NCBI GenBank assembly: GCA_945828315.1
Contig: CALZQA010000005.1
Coordinates: 1-64,000, forward strand
DNA: 64,000 nt
Source: an uncultured bacterium
GTDB lineage: Bacteria > Bacillota > Clostridia > Lachnospirales > Lachnospiraceae
Reading direction: 5' to 3'
Shown: positions 1 through 7,868 of the stretch, piece by piece
How the letters are laid out: every line of letters begins with the position of its first letter
How positions within the stretch are numbered: position 1 is the first letter of the stretch
Notes under the pieces: model-generated
The model's input: only the letters and a program-made list of their open reading frames with translations
The model's database searches: none
Told to the model about the DNA's origin: nothing
Made by a program: the position numbers and the translations under genes

Positions 1-1
1 T

Positions 2-884
2 TCGAAGAATACATTTTATCGGTTCCTGAATGGTGTCAAGACCAACTGGCTGCGTAAGTTGAAAAAAGACGGAACTTGGATCAAAAGTATTTGATCATGC
101 ATCCATGCGTTACACAAAAGGATATCGTCTGCTGACACTGGGGTGGACGGATGGAAACACCTTCCTTCCGGTCAACAGTTGCCTGCTGGCATCCTCAAAA
201 GCCAGTAACATCATTGGTCCTCAGCAGCATTTTGATGGAAGGTCACTGGCTGCCAAGAGAAGAAATCTTGCCCAGATGAAAGGCACTTCTGCCATGCTGG
301 AACTCTTGAAAACAGCATTGAACGCCGGACACACAGCCGATTATGTGCTGTAATATCTGCTTTCCGTAAATGTTATGGTCGGTAAGGATCAGAAAATACC
401 GGCTAAGATCGTCTGCGTTCGTAATAATCGGAACAAGAAGGACTGGATCGCATTTATCTGCACTAATCCGGATCTTTCCGAAGAAGAGATCATTCGGATT
501 TATGGAAAACGTTGGCAGATCGAGGTGTTTTTCAAGACCTGCAAGTCGTATCTGAACCTGATCGGTGAGTGCCATAGTCTGTCTTATGATGCGCTGACAG
601 CACATGTGGCAATCGTCTTTGCCAGATACATGCTGCTTGCGCTGGAGCAGCGAAAGGACGAAGACAACCGCACACTTGGTGAGATCTTTTTCTATTTGAC
701 AGATGAGCTGGCAGATATCACCTTCGGAGAATCGTTTCAGATCATCCTGAGAGCGATGTTTGAGGGAATCTATGCTGTATTTCAGGTGACAGAGGAACAG
801 ATAGATACTTTTATTAATATCTTTGTAGACCAACTGCCTGATTTCCTGCAAAAGTCGCTAGCCAGATCCGCTGCATGGGTTTAA
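2..884 (+). pseudogene. IS4-like transposase remnant (broken)
   Basis: This is a degraded DDE transposase. Positions 2-94 encode an N-terminal stretch (KNTFYRFLN, TNWLRKLKK) in one frame and end at a stop. The body continues from about 105 in another frame and reaches TAA at 351-353. It then resumes in that same frame at about 375, with the C-terminal hallmark RIYGKRWQIEVFFKTCKS. After ADYVL the family normally continues with a segment around the second catalytic Asp, and here the text jumps straight to MVGKDQKIPAKIV. So an internal deletion accompanies the frameshift and the stop. The 5' end lies outside or at the window edge, and no terminal inverted repeats could be recognised. No active transposase is expected. 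Confidence 0.8.
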
Positions 885-941
885 TTTGTTATCTGATTGC
901 CTGTATTGTTGAATTTTCAAGGAACAAGACCCATTTGGGAT

Positions 942-1565
942 ATGGGAAGTTTTAGTAAATTTACTGAATACATCGGAAGTCAGTTCGGAAATCCACGAGG
1001 ATTGATCGGAAAAATATGCTGCATTGGAATGAATATCATCAACAAACCAATGTATAAGAATACTGTGGCACAGACGAATTTTGACAAGGGCGACAAGATT
1101 CTGGATATCGGTTATGGCAACGGATTTCTGCTGCATGAGATATATAAAAAGAATCCGGTTGATCTGTATGGGATAGATATCTCCGAGGATATGAGAAATG
1201 CTGCTGCAAAACGAAATAGCAGAGCAAAAAAGAACGGACAATTGTTCCTTGAAATCGGTGATTGTTGCGATCTTCCATACGAGGACGATACATTTTCTGC
1301 TGTTTCATCAATCAATACCATCTATTTCTGGAGCGATACCGTAAAAGGGTTATCGGAAATCCGAAGAGTACTGAAAAAGGGGAAATCGTTCTATAACCTG
1401 ATCTACACAAAGGAATGGTTTGGTGATTCCTCATTTACAGAAAAAGGCTTCCGGAAGTTCGAACCTGACGAGCTTGTGGATCTTGGTAAGAAAGCAGGTT
1501 TTGAAAAAGCTGAAGTGAGAGATGTTGTAAAAGGCAAGAGTCTCATGGTGATCTTCACAAAATAA
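942..1565 (+). CDS. Class I SAM-dependent methyltransferase
   Basis: The predicted protein of 207 residues has a Rossmann methyltransferase fold. Motif I (ILDIGYGNGF) is at about residues 53-62. The ribose-binding acidic residue is in YGIDISEDM at about 77-84. A motif resembling LPYEDDTFSAV follows and then IRRVLKKGKSFY, the usual post-motif layout of the Methyltransf_11/UbiE type. The substrate cannot be told from the sequence. The ATG at 942 is preferred over an in-frame TTG at 897 because the conserved part begins just after it, although the Shine-Dalgarno signal is weak. It lies directly after the transposase remnant and upstream of a TetR gene, and nothing links it functionally to either. 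Confidence 0.75.
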   Translation: MGSFSKFTEYIGSQFGNPRGLIGKICCIGMNIINKPMYKNTVAQTNFDKGDKILDIGYGNGFLLHEIYKKNPVDLYGIDISEDMRNAAAKRNSRAKKNGQLFLEIGDCCDLPYEDDTFSAVSSINTIYFWSDTVKGLSEIRRVLKKGKSFYNLIYTKEWFGDSSFTEKGFRKFEPDELVDLGKKAGFEKAEVRDVVKGKSLMVIFTK

Positions 1566-1591
1566 CGTGAAGCCGGAATATCGCGGAAAAT

Positions 1592-1632
1592 CTATTAGCC
1601 AAAAATGAAAAAAGAAAGAAAATGGCTAATAG
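1592..1632. repeat. 10-bp inverted repeat built from TTAGCC/GGCTAA half-sites
   Basis: CTATTAGCCA at 1592-1601 is mirrored perfectly by TGGCTAATAG at 1623-1632, with 21 A-rich bases between. There is no U tract, so it is a poor terminator. The half-sites are the same TTAGCC/GGCTAA words that form the operators at 4572-4589 and 6513-6530, but in everted order. Confidence 0.5.
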
Positions 1633-1675
1633 AGAAAAGGAGAAAGTTGCGCAATGCAGCTTTTTCTTTTTTGCC

Positions 1676-1724
1676 TTGACAAAATCGACACGTGTGTCTA
1701 TAATTGAAATCGACACGAGTGTCG
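1676..1724 (+). promoter_or_regulatory. Consensus promoter with two TetR operators
   Basis: TTGACA (1676-1681), a 17-bp spacer and TATAAT (1699-1704) form an exact sigma-A consensus promoter. GACAC-GT-GTGTC (1687-1698) fills the spacer. A perfect 14-bp palindrome, CGACAC-GA-GTGTCG (1711-1724), covers the expected start site. The centres are 25 bp apart. The gene begins 18 bp downstream, so autorepression by the encoded TetR protein is the simple reading. Confidence 0.8.
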
Positions 1725-1741
1725 AAAGCGAGGAATACAGT

Positions 1742-2317
1742 ATGATCAGTAAAAAAGAGCGCACGAGAGAAATGATATTACAGGCTTCCTATCGTCTGTT
1801 TGCAAGAGATGGCTTCAACAAGGTTACGATGAAAGATGTCTGTGATGCAACGGGCATGAGCCGTGGTGGATTATACAGCCATTTTGCAGGGACAAAGGAG
1901 CTGTTTGAGGCGATTTTGATCGAAATCAGTAAAAAAGACGAAATGGATTTCTATAAAGAAATGGACGAAGGCTTGTCAGCAGTTGATATTTTAGATCGCG
2001 CACTTGTGCTGATGCGGGATGAAATGGAGCACTCTGAAGATTCTCTTTCTCTGGCTATGTACGAATATGCAGGAACTGTATCCAACGATATGATGAATCG
2101 TTTCAATCGGATCGGAGAACAGAAATGGACCGCGCTGATCGAATATGGAATGGCAAGAGGAGAGTTTCAGCGTGTCGATGTAGCAGAAATCGTGAATGTG
2201 ATCTTGTATGTTTATCAGGGAGTGCGAATGTGGAGTCGTATTGTCAGTATGACGCCGGAGACATTTGATTCCATTACGAATCATATTCGTAAACAATTAG
2301 TGGTAAAGGAGCCGTGA
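1742..2317 (+). CDS. TetR/AcrR family transcriptional regulator
   Basis: The protein has 191 residues, a normal TetR length. The N-terminal helix-turn-helix runs from about residue 9 to 55, with the classic pattern [14 protein letters not shown], then [22 protein letters not shown] and KELFEA. The C-terminal all-helical ligand domain is generic. The ATG at 1742 is chosen over upstream in-frame starts because it follows GAGGAA and lies just behind a consensus promoter carrying two palindromic operators. Upstream starts would place the promoter inside the coding region. It probably represses its own transcription. The next gene downstream is a broken GNAT, so the original regulated partner may have been lost. 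Confidence 0.88.
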   Translation: MISKKERTREMILQASYRLFARDGFNKVTMKDVCDATGMSRGGLYSHFAGTKELFEAILIEISKKDEMDFYKEMDEGLSAVDILDRALVLMRDEMEHSEDSLSLAMYEYAGTVSNDMMNRFNRIGEQKWTALIEYGMARGEFQRVDVAEIVNVILYVYQGVRMWSRIVSMTPETFDSITNHIRKQLVVKEP

Positions 2318-2322
2318 GGGAT

Positions 2323-2565
2323 ATGAGATTTGAAACAGAGCGCTTGATTCTTCGTCCTTGGACAGAGGAGGACGCAGAAAGCTTATTTAAATATGCGAAA
2401 GATCCGGCTGTCGGACCGATCGCAGGCTGGCCGATACATACGAGTGCTGAGAACAGCAGAGAGATCATACAGGGAGTTTTATCGGCGGATGAGACCTATG
2501 CGGTGTGTCTGAAAGAAGACAATCGCGCGATCGGAAGTATTGGGCTCATTCCACCGGCACAGTGA
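2323..2565 (+). pseudogene. Truncated GNAT N-acetyltransferase (RimJ/RimL type)
   Basis: The N-terminal half of a GNAT acetyltransferase is present: [20 protein letters not shown], then [11 protein letters not shown], which corresponds to the core strand before the acetyl-CoA binding loop. Reading stops at TGA after about 80 residues, while the family is about 170 residues. The RxGxG acetyl-CoA loop is missing. The DNA continues without a gap into an alpha/beta hydrolase in another frame, so a deletion probably fused the two genes near 2550. It starts 5 bases after the TetR stop and was probably co-transcribed with that gene. Confidence 0.7.
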
Positions 2566-3436
2566 AAAATGTGGATTTACCTATCATCATACGGAAGAAA
2601 ATAAGCCTTGCGTATTAATGGGAGATGTCAGGACAGAGCATTTTACAAGGATCACGAAGGAGCAGTGGCTTGCCGGACGAAAGACAAGTGAGGTAGTCTT
2701 ATACATTCACGGCAAAGGCGGCAGTGCAGATGAAGCAGAGCATTACAGACCGTTCTTTCCGGGAGCGGATGTATATGGATTCGATTACAAGGCAGAAAAT
2801 CCTTGGGATGCGAGGGAAGAGTTTACGGATATGGTCACTGGATTATCAGAAAAGTATCAAAGGATCATTCTGATAGCCGGAAGCATCGGTGCGTATTTTT
2901 CGATGAATGCCGGTATCGGTAAGTTCATAGATCAAGCATATTTCATCTCTCCGATCGTTGATATGGAGAAGTTGATACTGGATATGATCAATTGGGCCGG
3001 GACGAGTGAAAGTGAGCTGGAAAAGAGAAAGATCATACCGGTCGATTTTGGTGACGACCTGTCATGGGATTATTTGCAGTATGTTAGGAAGCATGCAATT
3101 ATTCAGGACAGATCGGAACGGCACCGCGTAGATCGTGAGAACATGATTCAGGAGTGCGGAAATCCCATCGTCGAAGACGATTTTCATGGATTTTCGCATC
3201 GTAACTGTGAAGGTACTGAACAGTTACGTAATCATAAGATCAGCTGGGATGTTCCGACAGAAATTTTGTATGGAAGCGCTGATCATCTACAGTCGGTGGA
3301 TACGATACAGCAATTTGCTGCGAAAGAAGCTGTGAATGTAACGATTATGGAAGGTGGAGAACATTGGTTTCATACCGATGAGCAGATGAGTTTCTTAGAT
3401 CAATGGCTGCGAAACTCTATAACAAAAGAGATGTAA
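2540..3436 (+). CDS. Alpha/beta hydrolase, 5' end altered by fusion
   Basis: This is a soluble alpha/beta hydrolase of up to 298 residues. Visible are the strand and oxyanion region [18 protein letters not shown], a nucleophile elbow [11 protein letters not shown] with Ser between small residues, an acid-containing LYGSADHLQ, and the terminal histidine in EGGEHWFH. The substrate is unknown. The open frame begins at a TTG inside the truncated GNAT gene. The first ordinary start is the ATG at 2618, and no good ribosome site precedes either. The authentic N terminus was probably lost in the deletion that joined the genes, so translation may depend on coupling to the GNAT fragment. Confidence 0.65.
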   Translation: MGSFHRHSEKCGFTYHHTEENKPCVLMGDVRTEHFTRITKEQWLAGRKTSEVVLYIHGKGGSADEAEHYRPFFPGADVYGFDYKAENPWDAREEFTDMVTGLSEKYQRIILIAGSIGAYFSMNAGIGKFIDQAYFISPIVDMEKLILDMINWAGTSESELEKRKIIPVDFGDDLSWDYLQYVRKHAIIQDRSERHRVDRENMIQECGNPIVEDDFHGFSHRNCEGTEQLRNHKISWDVPTEILYGSADHLQSVDTIQQFAAKEAVNVTIMEGGEHWFHTDEQMSFLDQWLRNSITKEM

Positions 3437-3440
3437 AAAC

Positions 3441-3572
3441 ATGGCAGAATTAACCTGTACTAGATATGCAATGTCTGGTGGAAAATCTGATGATTCTCAA
3501 AGTGAAGGAAAAATTTTGACATTTCGATGGAATCGTGATAATATGATTGTAGAAAAAGAGTGCTACCGATAG
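3441..3572 (+). CDS. Small unrecognised ORF (43 residues)
   Basis: An open frame MAELTCTRYAMSGG... of 43 codons starts 5 bases after the hydrolase stop. It is hydrophilic and mixed in composition, and I recognise no family. The upstream AAAAGAG could serve as a weak ribosome site. It may be the remnant of a longer gene. Confidence 0.25.
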   Translation: MAELTCTRYAMSGGKSDDSQSEGKILTFRWNRDNMIVEKECYR

Positions 3573-3595
3573 ACGGTTAGTCCGATATAAAGTTA

Positions 3596-3633
3596 GACAA
3601 AAATTGCCGCTTAGTTTACCAGACTGGGGCGGC
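3596..3633 (-). terminator. Intrinsic terminator of the small membrane peptide gene
   Basis: On the minus strand GCCGC (3633-3629) pairs with GCGGC (3610-3606), followed by AATTTTTG. It begins at the stop codon of the 32-residue peptide gene. Confidence 0.6.
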
Positions 3634-3731
3634 TATTTTTGTGGTTTTTGATTATCCTTACCGAATGTGTATCCGATACTAAAGCAGGTTAAGCCGAAGC
3701 CCACTACTGCGATAAAATCTACAATACTCAT
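3633..3731 (-). CDS. 32-residue membrane peptide, type I toxin-like
   Basis: The peptide is 32 residues: MSIVDFIAVVGFGLTCFSIG followed by YTFGKDNQKPQK. One hydrophobic helix spans about residues 3-22 and a charged Lys-rich tail follows, the layout of small type I toxins and holin-like peptides. A strong AAGGAGG lies 9-10 bases upstream of the ATG on the minus strand. A terminator begins at the stop codon and a long hairpin-rich leader precedes the start, so this is a complete independent transcription unit. No antisense antitoxin promoter could be firmly identified. The toxin role is inferred from architecture only. An alternative is a small regulatory membrane protein. Confidence 0.6.
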   Translation of the reverse strand: MSIVDFIAVVGFGLTCFSIGYTFGKDNQKPQK

Positions 3732-3876
3732 TGGCTTAGCCCTCCTTTCCAATGGATTCCCGTTCGGGTTTCTATGTAATCAGAGGGTCACAGTCCCTCT
3801 GTCGAAGGACTAACCGCCTACCGTTGTATGGTAGCACCCATGCCCTGATTATATCAGTTGGAAAGTATGGCTGCAA
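3732..3876 (-). promoter_or_regulatory. Promoter and hairpin-rich leader of the 32-residue peptide
   Basis: On the minus strand TATAAT (3853-3848) has TTGCAG (3876-3871) 17 bp upstream. The leader of roughly 110 bases contains three compact hairpins: CTACC/GGTAG (3818-3834), CAGAGGG/CCCTCTG (3781-3801) and CCCG/CGGG (3759-3768). Such a structured 5' region is out of proportion for a 32-codon gene and suggests RNA-level control of translation. Confidence 0.55.
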
Positions 3877-3965
3877 CAGAAAATTAAAGTAAGTGCGACT
3901 ATCTTATGCCAGCTAAAATGGTGGATGCGAACAAAGGTTTCAGAATAGGACACATGGGAGAAAGC

Positions 3966-4544
3966 ATGAAACAGGAAACGAACAGAAAGACTGCAAAAAA
4001 CATCGTGATATTGATAGTGGTGAATCTTGTTTTTATAACGCTTACTGTCGGTTTTACAGTATTGCATGATATGTATGATAAGGGATGGATGCTGTCCGCG
4101 TACGTAACCTTTCTTACCATCTCCTATCATTTTTCCATGAGACTGATCGTAGGCGAAGTGGTTACGGTCATATATCGCAAGCGTGAATTCAATCTGGATT
4201 CCGTAGGCTTCCGCATATATGGTTTTGAAAAGGACCTCTATCGGAGACTGAACGTGAAGAAATGGAAGCTGCATATGATCACAGCAAAACCGGAGCAGTT
4301 TGATCTTCGGGAAAACAGCATGGATGATCTGCTGCACAACATGGCGCAGGCGGAGCTGGTCCATCGGATCATTATGGTATTGTCGTTTGTTCCGCTTCTG
4401 CTGATCATCCCATATGGAGCTCCGGTGATATTTATTGTGACATCCATAGTTGCCGCTTTGATCGATCTGCAATTCGTGATCATTCAACGTTACAATCGCC
4501 CCAGAGTCATGAAACTTTTGAAAATGAAGCAAAATATATCTTGA
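3966..4544 (+). CDS. Membrane protein, CrtO-like acyltransferase family (tentative)
   Basis: The protein has 192 residues. Two hydrophobic segments lie at the N terminus (IVILIVVNLVFITLTVGF, then WMLSAYVTFLTISYHF) and two near the C terminus (IIMVLSFVPLLLIIPYG, VIFIVTSIVAALIDLQFVII). Between them is a polar region with RLNVKKWKLHM...PEQFDL and NMAQAELVHR, ending in QRYNRPR. This layout resembles the glycosyl-diaponeurosporenoate acyltransferase (CrtO-like) family, but the assignment is from memory of motifs and its role here is unknown. The ATG at 3966 follows GGGAG at a spacing of about 6, better than the upstream in-frame ATG at 3906. The next promoter overlaps its stop codon. Confidence 0.55.
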   Translation: MKQETNRKTAKNIVILIVVNLVFITLTVGFTVLHDMYDKGWMLSAYVTFLTISYHFSMRLIVGEVVTVIYRKREFNLDSVGFRIYGFEKDLYRRLNVKKWKLHMITAKPEQFDLRENSMDDLLHNMAQAELVHRIIMVLSFVPLLLIIPYGAPVIFIVTSIVAALIDLQFVIIQRYNRPRVMKLLKMKQNIS

Positions 4545-4589
4545 CAGCTAAAAAGAATTAGCTTATTATATGGCTAAAACATATTAGCC
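4541..4589 (+). promoter_or_regulatory. Promoter with two GCTAA-N6-TTAGC operators
   Basis: TTGACA (4541-4546), 17 bp, TATTAT (4564-4569). AGCTAA-N6-TTAGCT (4546-4563) fills the spacer and GGCTAA-N6-TTAGCC (4572-4589) covers the start region. Centres are 26 bp apart. The block is repeated almost base for base at 6483-6530. Confidence 0.8.
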
Positions 4590-4603
4590 GTGGAGGGATG
4601 CTG

Positions 4604-5221
4604 ATGGATACAAAGCAGAGAATTCTTTTGGAAGCACTTAGATTGTTTTCAAAAAGAGGATATGATGCAGTTGGTGTGGAGCAGATTGCCTCCGCGGTTG
4701 GAATCAAAGCCCCATCCTTATATAAGCATTATAAGAGCAAGCAGGATATTTTTGATGCAATATTTGAAGAAACAGCCAGAAGATATGACGCATTTACGGA
4801 TACGATCTCTGTTCATGTGACGAATTCTGAGCAGGATGTAATCGAATTTGAAAAAATTACAGCAGATGATCTTGTTCAAAAGGTAAGATCCCTGATTGAG
4901 TATTCTTTGCATGATGAGTATGTCTGCATGTTCAGAAGGATGATGACAATTGAACAGTTTCGGTCTCGGGAGCTGTCAGAGCTTTATTCGAGGAGATATG
5001 TCAATCAGATCCATGATTATCACAGTAGGCTATTTACAAAAATGATCGCAGACGGTGTGCTGGAAGATGAAGATCCGGTCATACTTGCGATGATGTATGA
5101 TGCACCGATTCTTGTTCTCCTGGGTGAATGCGACAGACATCCGGAAAAAGAAGAAGAGTATATGAAGACATTGGAGTCACATGTCAGATTATTCTATAAA
5201 ACGTTTCATCGTGATCGATAA
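4604..5221 (+). CDS. TetR family regulator next to a radical SAM gene
   Basis: The protein has 205 residues. The TetR HTH is at about residues 4-50: ILLEALRLFSKRGYDAVGVEQ, IASAVGIKAPSLYKHYKSKQDIF. The C-terminal domain is helical. Two ATGs compete (4598 and 4604). The GGAGGG immediately before 4598 is too close to that codon but well spaced for 4604. The promoter carries two operators, and an almost identical promoter-operator block stands before the DUF998 remnant at 6.5 kb. The likely regulon is therefore this gene itself, perhaps the radical SAM gene downstream, and the 6.5-kb gene. A strong terminator follows the stop. Confidence 0.85.
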   Translation: MDTKQRILLEALRLFSKRGYDAVGVEQIASAVGIKAPSLYKHYKSKQDIFDAIFEETARRYDAFTDTISVHVTNSEQDVIEFEKITADDLVQKVRSLIEYSLHDEYVCMFRRMMTIEQFRSRELSELYSRRYVNQIHDYHSRLFTKMIADGVLEDEDPVILAMMYDAPILVLLGECDRHPEKEEEYMKTLESHVRLFYKTFHRDR

Positions 5222-5239
5222 AACGAGCCAGACGCAAAG

Positions 5240-5278
5240 ACGCAGTGCTGAATGAAACATTCAGTAACTGCGTTTTTT
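5240..5278 (+). terminator. Intrinsic terminator after TetR gene
   Basis: ACGCAGT-CTGAATG pairs with CATTCAG-ACTGCGT around an AAA loop, followed by a run of T. Confidence 0.85.
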
Positions 5279-5357
5279 CTGTCAGATAATAAAGAAGTAC
5301 GAAAAAATGAATGACTGTAACTGTTAAGAAAAATCGAAAGGCAAGGAGAAAACGTAT

Positions 5358-6470
5358 ATGGAAGAAAAAATAAATATTCAGGAATACATGACAGCCGGTG
5401 TGGAAAATCTCATCAAAAATGCGGTGAAAGTCACTTTGACAAATCCAGCGCAAAGCCTATTTATGGCAAGGTTTGCTATGGCAGACAAAGCAGCATCTAA
5501 AAAACGGTTAGCTGCTGAGAAGGAAGGGGAACATATCCCGGCTTTTCTGATTGCCAGTATTACAAGCAGCTGCAATCTGCATTGTGCCGGGTGCTACGCC
5601 AGAGCGGTTCATTCCTGTGCAGATACGGAACCGGTAGCACAGCTTTCCGCGGAGGAATGGGATCATATTTTTGAACAGGCCGAGAAGATGGGAATCAGCT
5701 TTATTCCTTTGGCCGGCGGTGAACCGATGCTCCGCTGGGATGTGATTGAAAAGGCAGGAAACAGACAGAATATCCTGTTTCTGATTTTTACAAACGGAAC
5801 ATTGATTGATGATACATATATCAAAATGCTGAAAAAATACAGGAATCTTCTTCCGATATTCAGTATGGAAGGAAAAGAAAAACACACAGATGACAGAAGG
5901 GGTGAAGGTGTGTATGAAAAGGTGCTCTCTGCGATGGGAAAAATGCAGAAAGAAAAACTGCTGTTTGGTTCTTCGGTAACGGTCACAAAAGAAAATCTGG
6001 AAGAGGTAACATCTGATACATTTATTAAAAAACTGGAAGAACGGGACTGTAAAGCTCTGTTCTTCGTGGAATTTGTGCCAATGTCCCCGGAAATGAAGGA
6101 TCTGGCACTGGGAGAACCGGAACGAGCGTATATGAATCAGCGTCTTGCAGAAATCAGAGACAAGTATCAGGATATGATCTTTTTGTCTTTCCCGGGAGAT
6201 GAAAAGGCATCCGGAGGCTGCATTGCAGCAGGCAGAGGCTTCTTTCATATCAATTCCCATGGCGGAGCAGAGTCATGTCCGTTTTCACCATATTCGGATG
6301 TGAATGTAAAAGATACGTCTTTGAAGGCAGCATTACATTCCCGATTGTTTACAGAATTACAGAACAGCGGCACCTTGACCGAGGATCATGTCGGTGGCTG
6401 TGTACTATTTGAGAATCGGGAAGAGGTGGAACGCTACCTAAATCATGATGATGAATCTTTTGATAATTAG
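5358..6470 (+). CDS. Radical SAM protein
   Basis: The protein has 370 residues. The radical SAM cluster motif CNLHCAGC supplies Cys72, Cys76 and Cys79. The SAM-binding LAGGEPMLR follows at about residue 118, and IFTNGTLID and FSMEGKEKHTDDRRG fit the TIM-barrel strands. The C-terminal third has Cys in GGCIAAGRGFFHIN, ESCPFSPYSD and GGCVLFEN, a partial SPASM-like arrangement that could bind an auxiliary cluster. The product and substrate are unknown. A Shine-Dalgarno GCAAGGAGAA precedes the ATG. It sits behind the terminator of the TetR gene and before the duplicated operator, so it probably belongs to the same locus. Confidence 0.82.
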   Translation: MEEKINIQEYMTAGVENLIKNAVKVTLTNPAQSLFMARFAMADKAASKKRLAAEKEGEHIPAFLIASITSSCNLHCAGCYARAVHSCADTEPVAQLSAEEWDHIFEQAEKMGISFIPLAGGEPMLRWDVIEKAGNRQNILFLIFTNGTLIDDTYIKMLKKYRNLLPIFSMEGKEKHTDDRRGEGVYEKVLSAMGKMQKEKLLFGSSVTVTKENLEEVTSDTFIKKLEERDCKALFFVEFVPMSPEMKDLALGEPERAYMNQRLAEIRDKYQDMIFLSFPGDEKASGGCIAAGRGFFHINSHGGAESCPFSPYSDVNVKDTSLKAALHSRLFTELQNSGTLTEDHVGGCVLFENREEVERYLNHDDESFDN

Positions 6471-6482
6471 GAAAAATGTATC

Positions 6483-6530
6483 TTGACAGCTAAAAAGAAT
6501 TAGCTTATCTATGGCTAAAACATATTAGCC
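6483..6530 (+). promoter_or_regulatory. Second copy of the GCTAA/TTAGC promoter-operator
   Basis: TTGACA (6483-6488), 17 bp, TATCTA (6506-6511). The same AGCTAA-N6-TTAGCT (6488-6505) and GGCTAA-N6-TTAGCC (6513-6530) palindromes occur as at 4541-4589. The only differences are a few bases around the -10 region and after the second palindrome. Confidence 0.8.
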
Positions 6531-6564
6531 ATAGAAGGATGCTTTTTTGACAGAAAGGAAAAAA

Positions 6565-6870
6565 ATGAATGAAAAATTAATACGAAAATTGGGGTTACTG
6601 GGAATTGTAAGTTTACTGTCTTACACAGCGGCTGTTTTTTTTTTTCACCGTTTGTATATCCGGGATACAACTGGATCGCACAGGCTGTCAGCGATCTTTC
6701 GGCGGATTCAGCCCCATCCAGAGCGCTTTGGAATCAGTTGGGCGCACTGTATATGCCGTGTGGGATTGTCTGTGTGACCATGTGCTGCGTGACAATAAAA
6801 GAACATTATAATCGGATCTTGAGGATGGGTGTATACATGTTTGCAATCATGAATTGGGTTTCTGCAGACA
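6565..6870 (+). pseudogene. DUF998-type membrane protein, frameshifted and truncated
   Basis: The N terminus reads MNEKLIRKLGLLGIVSLLSY and enters a run of 11 T (6635-6645), where the frame is lost. In the next frame the family sequence continues cleanly: SPFVYPGYNWIAQAVSDLSA, then LWNQLGALYMPCGIVCVTMC and YMFAIMNWVSA. One T more, or two fewer, would restore it. The gene then breaks off near 6870, about half way through the usual length, where a PAS domain begins. It is preceded by the duplicated TetR operator, so it was probably the repressed target. The homopolymer could also be a slippage or sequencing site. Confidence 0.72.
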
Positions 6871-7868
6871 AAATTTATTCCGGGTGGTTTTGTGATTCAG
6901 AGGGCAGATGAAAGCTGTAGTTTCAAGTATATTTCTGAAGGATTTGCAAATATGTTTGGATATACGCTGGAAGAATTTATGGAGGTTTCCGGCGGGACGA
7001 TGAAAGGGATTGCAGATGTCGGAAACGAAACGGAAACAATCACGCAGATAGAGGATCACTTGAAGGATGGAGATGCATATTGTATCCAGTATCGTGTGAA
7101 GTGCAGAGATGGCAGTTGGAAATTTGTAGAAGATCGCGGTCAGAAAATTGCAAACAGTGATGGAGATGATGAATACTGGTGTGTAGTTCTTGATATCGAC
7201 GAAGCAAAAAAAAATTGGAAGAAAAGGAACCTCATCTGATAGCAGAGAAAAGGCTAATGCAGGATGATATTATCCTGAGTATGGCAGATACGGTGGAAGA
7301 CCGGGACAGCAATACAGGAGGACATATCAGAAGGACCAGCGAATGTGTGAGAATTTTTGCAGAGAGCCTTCAAAAGGATCCGGTATATTCAGAAAAAGGG
7401 GACTCTTTTTTTGAATGTGTAATTAATGCAGCGCATCTTCATGATTTTGGTAAAATCGCAGTTGATGATGCCATATTAAGAAAACCTGGAAAATTCACAC
7501 CGGAGGAGTACGAAATCATGAAGACGCATCCTGAAAAAGGAGCGCAGATCGTAGCAAAAATTTTGCATAATTCTGGTGATACGAAATTCAAGGAGATCGC
7601 GGAAAATATCGCTCATTATCATCATGAAAAATGGGATGGCTCTGGATACCCGGCAGGCCTTTCAGGAGAGGAAATTCCTCTCGAGGCCAGAATCATGGCA
7701 TTGGCAGATGTCTTTGATGCGCTGGTAAGCAAACGATGCTATAAGGAGAAGTATTCGTTTGATAAAGCCTTTTCCATTATTGAGGAGTCTTTAGGAAAGC
7801 ATTTTGATGCGGAGCTCGGAAAGATATTTATACATCAAAGGGCAGCCCTGGAAACTTATTATGAGTAA
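6871..7868 (+). pseudogene. PAS - HD-GYP c-di-GMP phosphodiesterase, truncated and frameshifted
   Basis: A PAS domain (IPGGFVIQRADESCSFKYIS, FGYTLEEF, RCRDGSWKFVEDRG-like text) begins abruptly without a start codon and leads to DIDEAKK. There 9 A (7206-7214) break the frame; a tenth A would give KKKLEEKEPHLIAEKR. The remainder (from 7215) is an intact HD-GYP domain with HLHDFGKIAV, HYHHEKWDGSGYPAGLSGEE and LADVFDAL, the signature of c-di-GMP phosphodiesterases. The N-terminal part has been replaced by the DUF998 fragment. The HD-GYP part could still be translated from an internal start at 7215 (not verified). Confidence 0.72.
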
